This document shows, piece by piece, positions 21,708 to 30,048 of a DNA stretch of 31,103 nt. Position 1 is the first letter of the stretch. Every line of letters starts with the position of its first letter. A program made the translations under genes and the position numbers. The notes beneath the pieces are model-generated. The model was not told the DNA's origin. It saw only the letters and a list, made by a program, of their open reading frames with translations, and made no database searches. The DNA lies in assembly GCA_964527585.1 (NCBI GenBank), contig CAZGPE010000018.1, positions 1-31,103 on the forward strand, given 5' to 3'. This DNA is from Fimenecus sp964527585. GTDB taxonomy: Bacteria > Bacillota > Clostridia > Oscillospirales > Acutalibacteraceae.

Positions 21708-24116
21708 ATGGATTATAATTTCAAAAACACAGAAGAAAAATGGCAAAAAAAATGGGATGATGAGGGCGTTTTCAATGCCGTCGATAATTCCGATAAACCG
21801 AAATTTTACGGTTTGGTTGAATTCCCTTATCCGTCAGGTGCGGGTATGCATGTAGGACATATTAAGGCATATTCGGGTCTTGAAGTTGTTTCGAGAAAAA
21901 GAAGACTCGAAGGCTATAATGTTCTTTTCCCGATTGGCTTTGACGCATACGGCCTTCCGACCGAAAACTATGCGATAAAGACAGGAATTCATCCGAGAAA
22001 AGTTACCGATATGAATATCGAAAAATTCACGAGTCAGCTTAAAAGAGTCGGTTTTTCGTTCGATTGGACAAGAGTTATCGACACCACCGAAGAGGGCTAT
22101 TATAAATGGACTCAGTGGATTTTCCTTAAAATGTTCGAAAACGGACTTGCTTTCCGTGATAAGACTTTGGTAAACTACTGCCCGTCGTGTAAGGTTGTAC
22201 TTTCAAATGAAGATTCACAGGGCGGAAAATGTGATATTTGCCATTCGGATGTTGTTCAGAAATCTAAAGATGTTTGGTATCTCAGAATTACCGAATATGC
22301 GGATAAACTTCTCGAAGGACTTAAGGAAGTGGATTATCTTCCGAATATTAAACTTCAGCAGGTTAACTGGATCGGTAAGTCAAACGGAGCTTTTGTTACA
22401 TTTAAGGTTAACAAAGTTGATGAAAGTTTCAAAATATACACAACCCGTCCCGACACTCTTTACGGTGTAACCTTTATGGTTATGGCGCCCGAACATCCGA
22501 TTATCGACAAATATGAAAGTATTATCGGAAATATGGATGAGGTTAAAGAGTACAGACAGCAGTGTGCTAAGAAGACCGAATTCGAACGCACTCAGCTTGT
22601 TAAAGATAAAACCGGCGTAAAACTTCAGGGATTTACGGCAATTAACCCCGTTACGAATAAAGAAATTCCGATTTATATCTCGGACTATGTTATGATGGGC
22701 TACGGCACAGGCGCTATAATGGCTGTTCCGGCTCACGATCAGAGAGACTATGATTTTGCAAAGAAATTCGGAATTGATATCGTTGAAGTTATTAAAGGCG
22801 GAGATGTTTCCGTTGAAGCATATACCGGCGACGGAGAAATGGTGAATTCCGATTTCCTCAACGGAACAGACAACAAAAAAGAATCAATTGCGAAAATGGT
22901 TAAGTACCTTGAAGAAAAAGGTATAGGTGAAGGCGGAGTTCAGTATAAGATGAAAGACTGGGCATTTAACCGTCAGCGTTATTGGGGAGAACCTATTCCG
23001 ATTGTTCACTGTGAAAAATGCGGAATGGTAGCGGTTCCTTATGATGAACTTCCGCTTAAACTTCCGAAAGTCGAGAATTTCGAACCCGGTCAGGACGGCG
23101 AAAGCCCGCTTGCTAAAATTGATTCGTTTGTAAACTGCAAGTGTCCCAAATGCGGCGGAGATGCAAAGAGAGAAACCGATACAATGCCTCAATGGGCAGG
23201 TTCGAGTTGGTATTTCCTTCGCTATATAGATCCTCACAACGACAATGCGCTTGCCGATATGGATAAACTCAATTATTGGGGCCCTGTTGACTGGTACAAC
23301 GGCGGTATGGAACATGTTACACGCCATCTTATTTATTCGAGATTCTGGCACCGCTTCCTTTACGATATAGGGGCAGTTCCGTTTAAGGAACCCTATCTCA
23401 AGAGAACTGCTCAGGGACTTATTTTAGGACCCGACGGCGTAAAAATGAGCAAGTCGAAGGGCAATGTAATTGATCCCAACGAAGTTGTTGATGTTTACGG
23501 TGCCGATGTATTGAGAACTTATGTTTTGTTTATGGGCGACTATGAGCAGGCAGCTCCTTGGAGTGAATCAAGCGTTAAAGGATGCAAGAGATTTATCGAC
23601 CGAATTTGGAAACTTCAGGAAATCCTTACAGACGGCGATGAATATACGAAAGAACTTTCTTCGGCAATGCATAAGACCGTTAAAAAAGTAAGTTCCGATA
23701 TTGAAGAGATGAAGTACAATACGGCAATTGCGGCATTGATGACACTTCTTAATCAGATTTACGACAACGGAAAACTTAACCGTGCCGAACTTAAAACGCT
23801 TCTTCTTCTCGTAAACCCGTTTGCTCCGCATATCACAGAAGAAATGTGGGCTGATCTCGGCTTCGGAGAGATGATTGCAAAAGACGGTGTATGGCCGACT
23901 TACGATGAGGCTAAATGTGTTGACGATACGGTTGAAATCGTTGTTCAAATCAACGGTAAAATCCGTTCGAAGATAAATGTTGCCACCGATATTTCAAACG
24001 AAGACGCAATCGCCCTCGCTAAGCAGGATGAAAAAGTTGCGCAGGAAATCGAAGGCAAGAACATTATTAAAGAAATTTATGTTAAAGGCAGACTTGTTAA
24101 TATAGTTGCAAAATAA
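21708..24116 (+). CDS. leuS: Leucyl-tRNA synthetase
   Basis: This class I synthetase charges tRNA-Leu. The 802-residue protein has the HIGH-type motif H-V-G-H (48-51, after Y-P-S-G-A-G-M), a zinc-like C-P-S-C and C-D-I-C pair near 160-180, the CP1 editing domain (T-T-R-P-D-T-L-Y-G-V-T-F near 245-258 and G-Y-G-T-G-A-I-M-A-V-P-A-H-D), a second Cys set near 435-485, K-M-S-K-S at 579-583 and the C-terminal anticodon-binding region. The ribosome binding site is AGAGGTG. It is probably cotranscribed with rsfS; many Clostridia regulate leuS by a T-box, but none fits here. A 41-codon ORF begins nine bases after its stop. Confidence 0.97.
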   Translation: MDYNFKNTEEKWQKKWDDEGVFNAVDNSDKPKFYGLVEFPYPSGAGMHVGHIKAYSGLEVVSRKRRLEGYNVLFPIGFDAYGLPTENYAIKTGIHPRKVTDMNIEKFTSQLKRVGFSFDWTRVIDTTEEGYYKWTQWIFLKMFENGLAFRDKTLVNYCPSCKVVLSNEDSQGGKCDICHSDVVQKSKDVWYLRITEYADKLLEGLKEVDYLPNIKLQQVNWIGKSNGAFVTFKVNKVDESFKIYTTRPDTLYGVTFMVMAPEHPIIDKYESIIGNMDEVKEYRQQCAKKTEFERTQLVKDKTGVKLQGFTAINPVTNKEIPIYISDYVMMGYGTGAIMAVPAHDQRDYDFAKKFGIDIVEVIKGGDVSVEAYTGDGEMVNSDFLNGTDNKKESIAKMVKYLEEKGIGEGGVQYKMKDWAFNRQRYWGEPIPIVHCEKCGMVAVPYDELPLKLPKVENFEPGQDGESPLAKIDSFVNCKCPKCGGDAKRETDTMPQWAGSSWYFLRYIDPHNDNALADMDKLNYWGPVDWYNGGMEHVTRHLIYSRFWHRFLYDIGAVPFKEPYLKRTAQGLILGPDGVKMSKSKGNVIDPNEVVDVYGADVLRTYVLFMGDYEQAAPWSESSVKGCKRFIDRIWKLQEILTDGDEYTKELSSAMHKTVKKVSSDIEEMKYNTAIAALMTLLNQIYDNGKLNRAELKTLLLLVNPFAPHITEEMWADLGFGEMIAKDGVWPTYDEAKCVDDTVEIVVQINGKIRSKINVATDISNEDAIALAKQDEKVAQEIEGKNIIKEIYVKGRLVNIVAK

Positions 24117-24125
24117 GGTGAACTT

Positions 24126-24251
24126 ATGCTTAAGCCTTTGGGCGATTATGCGGATTTTGTAATTGATATTTTCAGAAACACTAAAACGGCGGATGTTGTA
24201 ATGTATATAGCTTCCGTCGTTTCGGCGTTATTTAAGAAAAAGGGTAAATGA
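24126..24251 (+). CDS. Small hypothetical protein (41 residues), coupled to the next gene
   Basis: Between leuS and the esterase gene, an ATG at 24126 opens 41 codons ending in TGA (24249-24251). AGGTGAA at 24116-24122 gives it a good ribosome binding site, and its stop overlaps an ATG (24248) in the frame of the next gene. The peptide starts MLKPLGDYADFVIDIF, has a hydrophobic or amphipathic stretch (V-V-M-Y-I-A-S-V-V-S-A-L-F) and ends in K-K-K-G-K, as for a small membrane-associated peptide. Codon use matches the neighbours. I do not recognise it. Against it, a hairpin with a G-U (24184-24193 with 24213-24222) lies inside, so a structured intergenic RNA is possible. Confidence 0.55.
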   Translation: MLKPLGDYADFVIDIFRNTKTADVVMYIASVVSALFKKKGK

Positions 24252-24253
24252 TT

Positions 24254-25579
24254 ATGAAAAGACAGTTCAACAGAATAATAAGCATTTTGCTCGTTGCGGT
24301 CTTTACATTTATGATTTGCCGTCAAGCAGATTTGTCCGCAAAAAGACTCGATTATTCAAATAAAGTGCAGGCTTTTTCGAATTCGGGAAAGAGCACTTAC
24401 ACCGAAACCGAAGTCGACAGCGGTCTCGAAAAAGAATTTTTAAGTAAAGAAGAAGCGCTGAAACAACTTGTTGAAGCTGCCGAAAAAAGCGGAGACAAAA
24501 CTTTTGCAAAAGATGTTGAAAATGTATTTTTGCAACTTTATTCTCTGATTAAATCATTGCTTCTTTCGGAAACGGATTATACATACACTGATATAGAAAA
24601 CGAAGTTACGGATATTTTCAACGGTTTGTTTGCACTTGATACAAAACTTAACGAAATCAGTCCCGAAGCAATGGGTGAGTTGACAAATAAAGGGTTTGTT
24701 ACTGCGGCGATTTCGATTGTGTGGGATATTGTAACGGTGTTTGATGAAAACCGTGTCGCTTCACAGACAATGAGCCGGGGCGTAACAAGAATTGAAGATA
24801 TTGCCTATATTGATGACGGAACAAACGAGCACAAACTCGATATTTATTATCCGGATGAAACCGAGGGGCTCTTGCCGGTGATTATTGATATTCACGGCGG
24901 CGGACTTATGATGGGTGATAAGGATTCAAACAGAGTTTACTGCTCGAGGCTTGCCGAAAAAGGATATACCGTTGTCTGCGTAAACTATCGTTTATCTCCG
25001 GATGTTTTGTATCCCGATCAGATAAAAGATATTATTGCTTCATTCAGATGGGTTAACGATAATGCCGAAGAGTATCATATTGATCTTGACAGAGTTTATG
25101 TTACGGGGGATTCGGCGGGCGGAAATCTCGCTTATTATGTTCCGTTGGTCGATACAAGCGAAGAACTGCAAAAACTTTACGCAGTTACTCCTTCGGGGCT
25201 TTCGGTTGACGCAATCGGTCTTGTCTCCGGAATGTACGATATGAAAAACGGTTTTAATGCTCCGTTGATTTCGTGCTATTTCGGGTTTGATTATAAGAAC
25301 TCGCCGTATTATGATTATATTCAGCCGGAAGATGTACTCAAACTCGGTAAATTACCGCCTTGTTATATGGTTTCGTGCTCGAGGGATTTTTTACATTCTT
25401 CCGCAGTTTATTTCGATGATGTTTTAACCGAAAACGGAATTGAGCATCAATACAGAGATTGGGGATTAACCGTTAATAAATCTTCGGGGCATATAACGAG
25501 TGTCGCTTATCCCGACCTTGATGAAAGCCGTCAGACAATTGATGAAATGCTGGAATTTTTTAATTCACATACTTACTGA
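24254..25579 (+). CDS. Alpha/beta hydrolase, HSL (family IV) esterase, exported or anchored
   Basis: The 441-residue protein has a basic start and hydrophobic segment (about 9-22) that should export or anchor it, then about 150 residues of helical sequence I cannot assign, then an alpha/beta hydrolase domain. The oxyanion motif H-G-G-G is at 214-217, the nucleophile S287 sits in G-D-S-A-G-G, and D378 (C-S-R-D-F) and H413 (S-G-H) complete the triad. Family IV enzymes cleave short acyl or acetyl esters, sometimes from plant polysaccharides; the substrate here is unknown. The ATG at 24254 is preferred over 24248 because AGGG at 24241-24244 has nine-base spacing. A strong terminator follows. Confidence 0.85.
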   Translation: MKRQFNRIISILLVAVFTFMICRQADLSAKRLDYSNKVQAFSNSGKSTYTETEVDSGLEKEFLSKEEALKQLVEAAEKSGDKTFAKDVENVFLQLYSLIKSLLLSETDYTYTDIENEVTDIFNGLFALDTKLNEISPEAMGELTNKGFVTAAISIVWDIVTVFDENRVASQTMSRGVTRIEDIAYIDDGTNEHKLDIYYPDETEGLLPVIIDIHGGGLMMGDKDSNRVYCSRLAEKGYTVVCVNYRLSPDVLYPDQIKDIIASFRWVNDNAEEYHIDLDRVYVTGDSAGGNLAYYVPLVDTSEELQKLYAVTPSGLSVDAIGLVSGMYDMKNGFNAPLISCYFGFDYKNSPYYDYIQPEDVLKLGKLPPCYMVSCSRDFLHSSAVYFDDVLTENGIEHQYRDWGLTVNKSSGHITSVAYPDLDESRQTIDEMLEFFNSHTY

Positions 25580-25617
25580 AAAAAGCAGGGTTTTCCGACT
25601 GAAAACTCTGCTTTTTT
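25579..25617 (+). terminator. Strong intrinsic terminator after the esterase gene
   Basis: A 17-pair stem with one G-U (25579-25595 with 25601-25617) encloses the loop CGACT and ends in six T. It starts at the last base of the esterase stop codon. Its T-run is followed within two bases by the -35 of the next promoter. Confidence 0.92.
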
Positions 25618-25618
25618 C

Positions 25619-25646
25619 TTGACAAACGGTTAATTAGTGATAGTAT
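25619..25646 (+). promoter_or_regulatory. Extended -10 promoter for the MATE transporter gene
   Basis: A perfect TTGACA (25619-25624) is followed by a 16-base spacer and TAGTAT (25641-25646), with TG two bases before the hexamer. It lies directly behind the terminator, which separates this gene from the leuS-esterase transcript. TATATT at 25644-25649 is an alternative -10 with a longer spacer. Confidence 0.55.
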
Positions 25647-25668
25647 ATTGTTGGCTTAGAAAGAAGTA

Positions 25669-27042
25669 ATGAAAATGGAACAGACTAAAGAAAAACAAAA
25701 AATAGATATGCTCAACGGCACGATTTGGAATAAAATTCCGAAATTTGTTCTTCCTGTGGCTTCGACTGCGATCTTGGAACAGCTTTTTAACGCTTCCGAT
25801 ATAGCGGTTGTCGGCAATTTTACCGGTGAACAAAGTACCGCTGCCGTTGCCGCTGTCGGCGCTAACAGTCCGATTATCAGTCTTATTGTTAATTTGTTTA
25901 TCGGTATTGCGTTGGGAGCGAATGTTGTAATTGCGAATTCTGTCGGCAAAAAAGATAAGCAGTCGGTGAGAAAAGCGGTTCATACATCAATTGTCATCGC
26001 TCTTTTAGGCGGATTTATTGTCGGAATTATAGGCGAATTTATGGCAAATCCTCTTTTGAGTATACTTAATGTCCCCGATGATGTTTTTCCGCTTGCGCTT
26101 TTATATTTAAGAATATATTTTCTCGGAATGCCGGTAATTCTTTTATATAATTTCGAAGCGGCGATTTTCAGAAGCATCGGTGAAACAAAAATGCCGTTAA
26201 CCGCACTTGCGGTATCGGGAATACTGAATGTAATTTTGAATTTGTTCTTTGTTGCGGTTTTGAAAATGACCGTTAACGGAGTTGCGATTGCAACGGTAAT
26301 TTCAAATGCGATAAGTTCGGCGATTTTGTATGTAAAATTAAGAAAGACCGATTCTTTAATACATCTTGAACCTAAAGAACTTAAAATCGACACTCAAAGC
26401 CTTAAAAGAATTTTGAAAATAGGTTTGCCCGCCGGAATACAAAGTGCGGTATTTTCGGTTTCGAACATTGTGGTTCAGTCTGCGATAAACAGTCTCGGTA
26501 CAATTGTTATGGCGGCTTCGAGCGCAGCTTTTAATATTGAAGTCATCACTTATGATATACTTAATGCCTTCAGTCAGGCTTGTACGACATTTGTCGGTCA
26601 GAATTACGGTGCCGGTAATTACAAACGCTGCAAAAAAACGCTTTTGCTTTGTCTTTTGGAAGGCGTGATTGCCTTATCTTCGGCAATTGCACTGATTTTG
26701 ATTTTCGGAAAGCATTTGCTTGCGATATTTAACGGAAACGAGCAAGTTATCGAAATCGGTTATGTCAGACTTTTGATAATTATGTGTGCGCATTTGTTCA
26801 GTTTGCTCTATGATGTCTTGTCGGGATATTTGAGAGGCTTCGGAATATCTTTGCTTCCCGCTGTATTTACAATGTTAGGCGTATGCGGAATAAGAATAGG
26901 ATGGATAAAATGGGTGTTCCCCCTTAGAAGCACTTTCAGTACGATAGTTGCGGTTTATCCGGTAAGTTTATCGGTAACGGCATTGGTGATTTTTATTATT
27001 ACTCTGTGCCTGCATCCTTCAAAAAAGAAAAAAGCGGTATAA
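25669..27042 (+). CDS. MATE-family multidrug/cation antiporter
   Basis: The 457-residue protein has about twelve hydrophobic segments in two repeats. The first repeat begins with the MATE-like P-K-F-V-L-P-V-A-S-T and N-A-S-D-I-A-V-V-G-N-F; the second begins near 245 with I-G-L-P-A-G-I-Q-S-A and contains A-F-S-Q-A-C-T-T-F-V-G-Q-N-Y-G-A-G, the conserved family signature. Such pumps export organic cations or drugs using sodium or proton gradients; the substrate cannot be read from sequence. ATG 25669 or 25675 may start it; an AAAGAAG-like site at 25660-25666 suits the second better. It forms a single-gene transcript between its promoter and a terminator. Confidence 0.92.
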   Translation: MKMEQTKEKQKIDMLNGTIWNKIPKFVLPVASTAILEQLFNASDIAVVGNFTGEQSTAAVAAVGANSPIISLIVNLFIGIALGANVVIANSVGKKDKQSVRKAVHTSIVIALLGGFIVGIIGEFMANPLLSILNVPDDVFPLALLYLRIYFLGMPVILLYNFEAAIFRSIGETKMPLTALAVSGILNVILNLFFVAVLKMTVNGVAIATVISNAISSAILYVKLRKTDSLIHLEPKELKIDTQSLKRILKIGLPAGIQSAVFSVSNIVVQSAINSLGTIVMAASSAAFNIEVITYDILNAFSQACTTFVGQNYGAGNYKRCKKTLLLCLLEGVIALSSAIALILIFGKHLLAIFNGNEQVIEIGYVRLLIIMCAHLFSLLYDVLSGYLRGFGISLLPAVFTMLGVCGIRIGWIKWVFPLRSTFSTIVAVYPVSLSVTALVIFIITLCLHPSKKKKAV

Positions 27043-27070
27043 AAAAACGGCAGTTTCTACTGCCGTTTTT
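27043..27070. terminator. Bidirectional terminator between the MATE gene and aroQ
   Basis: A perfect 11-bp stem AAAAACGGCAG/CTGCCGTTTTT (27043-27053 with 27060-27070) with a 6-base loop has T-runs on both strands. It sits between the stops of two convergent genes. Confidence 0.92.
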
Positions 27071-27083
27071 TCTTTAATAAACA

Positions 27084-27518
27084 TTATTCTTTAGATATAA
27101 GATATTCAATGCCTTTTTTGTATCCCTCGAAGCCGAGTCCGATAAAATGTTCTTCGCAGGCAAGTCCGGCATAAGAAATATGTCGGAAACTTTCACGCTC
27201 GTTAATGTCGGAAATGTGAATTTCAACCGCAGGTAAATTAACGCATTTAAGAGCATCGAGAATCGCAACGCTTGTATGGGTATATGCCGCAGGATTGATG
27301 ACAATTCCGTAGGTGCCGTCGAAATATGCTTCTTGAATTCGGCTGACAATCTCTCCTTCGTGATTTGACTGATAACATTCAACTTCACATCCGAGATCTT
27401 TTGCCCATTTTTCAATGCTTTCGACAAGAAATTTATAGTTTTTGTTTCCGTAAATTTCAGGCTCACGAATACCGAGCATATTAATATTCGGACCGTTGAT
27501 TACAAGTATTTTTCTCAT
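27084..27518 (-). CDS. aroQ: 3-dehydroquinate dehydratase, type II
   Basis: AroQ converts 3-dehydroquinate to 3-dehydroshikimate. The 144-residue protein is full length, with I-N-G-P-N-I-N-M-L-G and R18-E-P-E-I-Y23-G (catalytic Arg and Tyr on the lid), N-P-A-A-Y-T-H-T-S and V-E-I-H-I-S-D-I-N-E-R-E with the catalytic His. The type II enzyme is a small dodecamer unrelated to type I. Its ATG overlaps the stop of the aroE-aroK gene (ATGA), so three consecutive shikimate steps are made from one coupled message. Confidence 0.96.
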   Translation of the reverse strand: MRKILVINGPNINMLGIREPEIYGNKNYKFLVESIEKWAKDLGCEVECYQSNHEGEIVSRIQEAYFDGTYGIVINPAAYTHTSVAILDALKCVNLPAVEIHISDINERESFRHISYAGLACEEHFIGLGFEGYKKGIEYLISKE

Positions 27519-28732
27519 TTGAGCACCTCTGTTATTCTTTTTGCGACTTCATCTATACTGCCGTTTCCGTCAATTTCAAAGTCGCAAAATTTTCTGTAAA
27601 ACGGTAAACGGGCTTCGTACATTTTACTAAGGCTGTCTTTTTGTGAAAGCGGTCTGCCTTCTGTGGAAAGTGAGGAAATATCACGGTTGATAAAGAAAAC
27701 GGTTGAGTTTTGTTTTATCGCTTCGTAATTTTCGGGATAAGTAACGATTCCTCCGCCGGTAGCGATTACACATCCGCTTTTTTTACATATCTCCCGTGCG
27801 ACTTCGTTTTCGGATTTTCTGAAGTCGGGCTCTCCGAATTCGGTTATCAGTTGAGCGGGGGATTTTCCTGTCAATCGGGCAACTTCGCTGTCGGTGTCGT
27901 AAAAATCACGCTTAAGAATTTGCGAAAGCCGTTTTCCGACGGAACTTTTACCCGAAGCCGGCATACCGATAAGTATAATATTCTTCATTTCCGAAGAAAT
28001 TGTTTTAAGTATTTCTTCTGTTTTGCTGTCGTCAATTGTTTTATCAAAGAAGATTTCACTTGCTCTTTTTGCTTGAGCGACAAGCATTGACAGACCCGAA
28101 AAAGCGGGAATACCGAGACTTTCCGCATCCAGAATAAGCTTTGTTTTTTGCGGATTGTATATTATATCAAACACGGCTTCGAGCTTTGTAAAGGTGTTTA
28201 ACTTTACAGGTGAAATTAAATTGTTTGGGTACATTCCGACAGGGGTAGTATTTACGATTATGTCAGCATCGCTGTGAATATTTATATTAGCGTAATTGTT
28301 TTCGCCGCTTCGGGATATACTGATTATTTCTCCCGAACCGAAATCTTTAATTACCGCTTTAACCGCAAGCGAAGCTCCGCCGGTTCCGAGAACGAGAACT
28401 TTTTTGCCGTTAAAGTCAATATTACTGCGCCTGAGCATATAAGCAAATCCGTAATAGTCTGTATTGTCGGCGTATACGGTTGAATCGGTGCGGCGAACAA
28501 GAGTATTTACGCTTCCGATTTTTTTTGCGTTTTCGGAAATTTCGTCAACAAATTCAAGCACGCTCTTTTTATAAGGAATGGTAACATTCAACCCGTTCCA
28601 ATTTCCGTTTTTAATGAAATTTTTAAGATCGGCTTTTTCTACTTCGAAAAGCCGGTACTCGTAAGAACCGAGCATTGAATGAATTAAAGGCGAAAAACTG
28701 TGTCCTAATTTTTCTCCGAGAAGTCCGTACAT
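27515..28732 (-). CDS. aroE-aroK: AroE-AroK fusion: shikimate dehydrogenase and shikimate kinase
   Basis: This 405-residue protein joins two pathway enzymes. Residues 1-245 are shikimate dehydrogenase: S12 and S14 in the substrate loop, N-V-T-I-P-Y-K with catalytic K55, S-V-N-T, N-T-D with D92, the NADP loop G-T-G-G-A-S (116-121), and the closing G-L-S-M-L-V-A-Q-A. Residues 249-405 are shikimate kinase: Walker A G-M-P-A-S-G-K-S (256-263), D279/D281, F304-R305, G-G-G (326-328) and the lid R360-P-L. Both active sites look intact, and the kinase half begins with its natural-looking Met249. AGGA precedes the start. Both the frame and the homology run through the join, so it is not a missed stop. 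Confidence 0.93.
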   Translation of the reverse strand: MYGLLGEKLGHSFSPLIHSMLGSYEYRLFEVEKADLKNFIKNGNWNGLNVTIPYKKSVLEFVDEISENAKKIGSVNTLVRRTDSTVYADNTDYYGFAYMLRRSNIDFNGKKVLVLGTGGASLAVKAVIKDFGSGEIISISRSGENNYANINIHSDADIIVNTTPVGMYPNNLISPVKLNTFTKLEAVFDIIYNPQKTKLILDAESLGIPAFSGLSMLVAQAKRASEIFFDKTIDDSKTEEILKTISSEMKNIILIGMPASGKSSVGKRLSQILKRDFYDTDSEVARLTGKSPAQLITEFGEPDFRKSENEVAREICKKSGCVIATGGGIVTYPENYEAIKQNSTVFFINRDISSLSTEGRPLSQKDSLSKMYEARLPFYRKFCDFEIDGNGSIDEVAKRITEVLK

Positions 28733-28759
28733 AATATCCTACCTTAAACAGTTTTTTTA

Positions 28760-28788
28760 ATTTTACCACAAAACAGTAAAAATATAAA
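28760..28788 (-). promoter_or_regulatory. Candidate promoter for the shikimate genes
   Basis: On the minus strand, TTTATA (28783-28788), a 17-base spacer and TAAAAT (28760-28765) with TG two bases before the hexamer fit an extended -10 promoter. The -35 is weak and overlaps the dnaJ terminator. Confidence 0.4.
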
Positions 28789-28810
28789 GCAGATGATTGC
28801 TCATCTGCTT
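28778..28810 (-). terminator. Terminator of the dnaK-dnaJ transcript
   Basis: A perfect 10-bp stem AAGCAGATGA/TCATCTGCTT (28787-28796 with 28801-28810) with a TTGC loop is followed on the minus strand by TATATTTTT. It lies 14 bases past the dnaJ stop. Confidence 0.8.
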
Positions 28811-28824
28811 TAATTTTTCAGATA

Positions 28825-29976
28825 TTATTTTTTCTTCTTGCCGAAGAAAGATTTTTTATCTTCGTTTCCGAGGTGCGATGTACTTCCTTTCAATTCTTGC
28901 TGGAGTTGTTTCAAAAGTTCTTTTTGTCTGTCATTAAGATCTCTCGGAACATCAACAATAACACGAACGAGTTCGTCGCCTTTACCTCTGCCGTTAAGGG
29001 TTTGAATACCTTTGTTGCGGAGTTTGAAAACATCACCTGACTGAGTACCTGCCGGAACATTGTACTTAACTTTGCCCTCAAGAGTCGGAACTTCAAGTTC
29101 ACAGCCGAGAGCGGCTTCGGGATAAGTGATATGCATTTCAACCCATACATTATATCCTTCACGCTCGAAAATCGGATGTGGACGGACATTTACTACGACT
29201 CTCAGGTCGCCTGCGGGACCGCCGTTTACACCTTTGTTTCCCTGACCTCTTGCGTTGATAACCTGACGGTCGTCAATACCTGCGGGAATACTGATTTCGA
29301 TTGTTGAGGGTTTTCTTATCCTGCCTGCGCCGTGGCATTTTTTACAAGGATTGTCAATAACAGTACCTTTACCGTTACAGCGTGAGCAGGCTTTTTGTGT
29401 TTGTATAACTCCGAAAGGTGTTCTTTGCTGAGTTGTAACCTGACCTTTACCGTTACATTCGGGACAGGTTTTAGGTGAGGTTCCGGGTGCCGCACCGCTT
29501 CCGTGGCATTCGTCGCAGACATCAATTTTCATCGAGTCTACGGTACGCTTACAGCCTTTTGCCGCTTCTTCAAATGAAATTGTAACACTTGCCTGAGTAT
29601 CCGAACCTCTCTGGGCTGCATTTGGGTTAGAGCGCCCACCGAAACCGCCGAATCCGCTTCCGCCGAACATACTGCCGAGAATATCTCCGAGGTCAAAATC
29701 CATACCGCCGAATCCACCGTAACCGCCTTGCCCTGCGGCGTAATTAGGGTCAACACCGGCATGACCGAACTGATCGTAGCGGGCTTTTTTGTCAGCATCG
29801 GAAAGAACTTCATAAGCCTCATTGGCTTCTTTGAACTTTTCTTCCGCTTGTTTATCACCGGGATGCAAGTCGGGATGGTATTTTTTAGCAGTTTGTCTGT
29901 ATGCTTTTTTTATTTCGTCCTCGGAAGCGTTTTTGCTTACGCCGAGAACTTCATAATAATCTCTTTTTTCTGCCAT
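28825..29976 (-). CDS. dnaJ: Chaperone DnaJ (Hsp40)
   Basis: DnaJ delivers unfolded proteins to DnaK and stimulates its ATPase. The 383-residue type I protein has the J domain (1-70) with H34-P-D36, a Gly/Phe-rich linker (about 82-115), four C-x-x-C-x-G-x-G repeats (C154/C157, C171/C174, C197/C200, C211/C214) binding two zinc ions, and the C-terminal substrate-binding and dimerisation domains. The end is Lys-rich (K-K-S-F-F-G-K-K-K-K). The ribosome binding site is GGAG, about nine bases before the ATG. It lies downstream of dnaK, separated by a 72-base gap with a hairpin. Confidence 0.97.
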   Translation of the reverse strand: MAEKRDYYEVLGVSKNASEDEIKKAYRQTAKKYHPDLHPGDKQAEEKFKEANEAYEVLSDADKKARYDQFGHAGVDPNYAAGQGGYGGFGGMDFDLGDILGSMFGGSGFGGFGGRSNPNAAQRGSDTQASVTISFEEAAKGCKRTVDSMKIDVCDECHGSGAAPGTSPKTCPECNGKGQVTTQQRTPFGVIQTQKACSRCNGKGTVIDNPCKKCHGAGRIRKPSTIEISIPAGIDDRQVINARGQGNKGVNGGPAGDLRVVVNVRPHPIFEREGYNVWVEMHITYPEAALGCELEVPTLEGKVKYNVPAGTQSGDVFKLRNKGIQTLNGRGKGDELVRVIVDVPRDLNDRQKELLKQLQQELKGSTSHLGNEDKKSFFGKKKK

Positions 29977-30002
29977 AAGTAAATCTCCGAAATAATGGGG
30001 AT

Positions 30003-30031
30003 ACGGGAGAAGTTTATATTTCTTCTCCCGT
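30003..30031 (-). other. Hairpin between dnaK and dnaJ without a T-run
   Basis: A perfect 10-bp stem ACGGGAGAAG/CTTCTCCCGT (30003-30012 with 30022-30031) and 9-base A/T loop lies between the two chaperone genes. On the minus strand it is followed by ATCCCCATTATTT, not a T-run, so it is a poor terminator. It may act as an RNA stability or processing element that sets the dnaK to dnaJ ratio. Confidence 0.6.
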
Positions 30032-30048
30032 TTGTTGTAAGTTGGTTA

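Noticed and set aside
24183..24222. Hairpin inside the small ORF as the leuS terminator
   Set aside because: The loop is about 19 bases, the stem contains a G-U, and no T-run follows, so it is a weak terminator. It is kept only as a caution against the small ORF.
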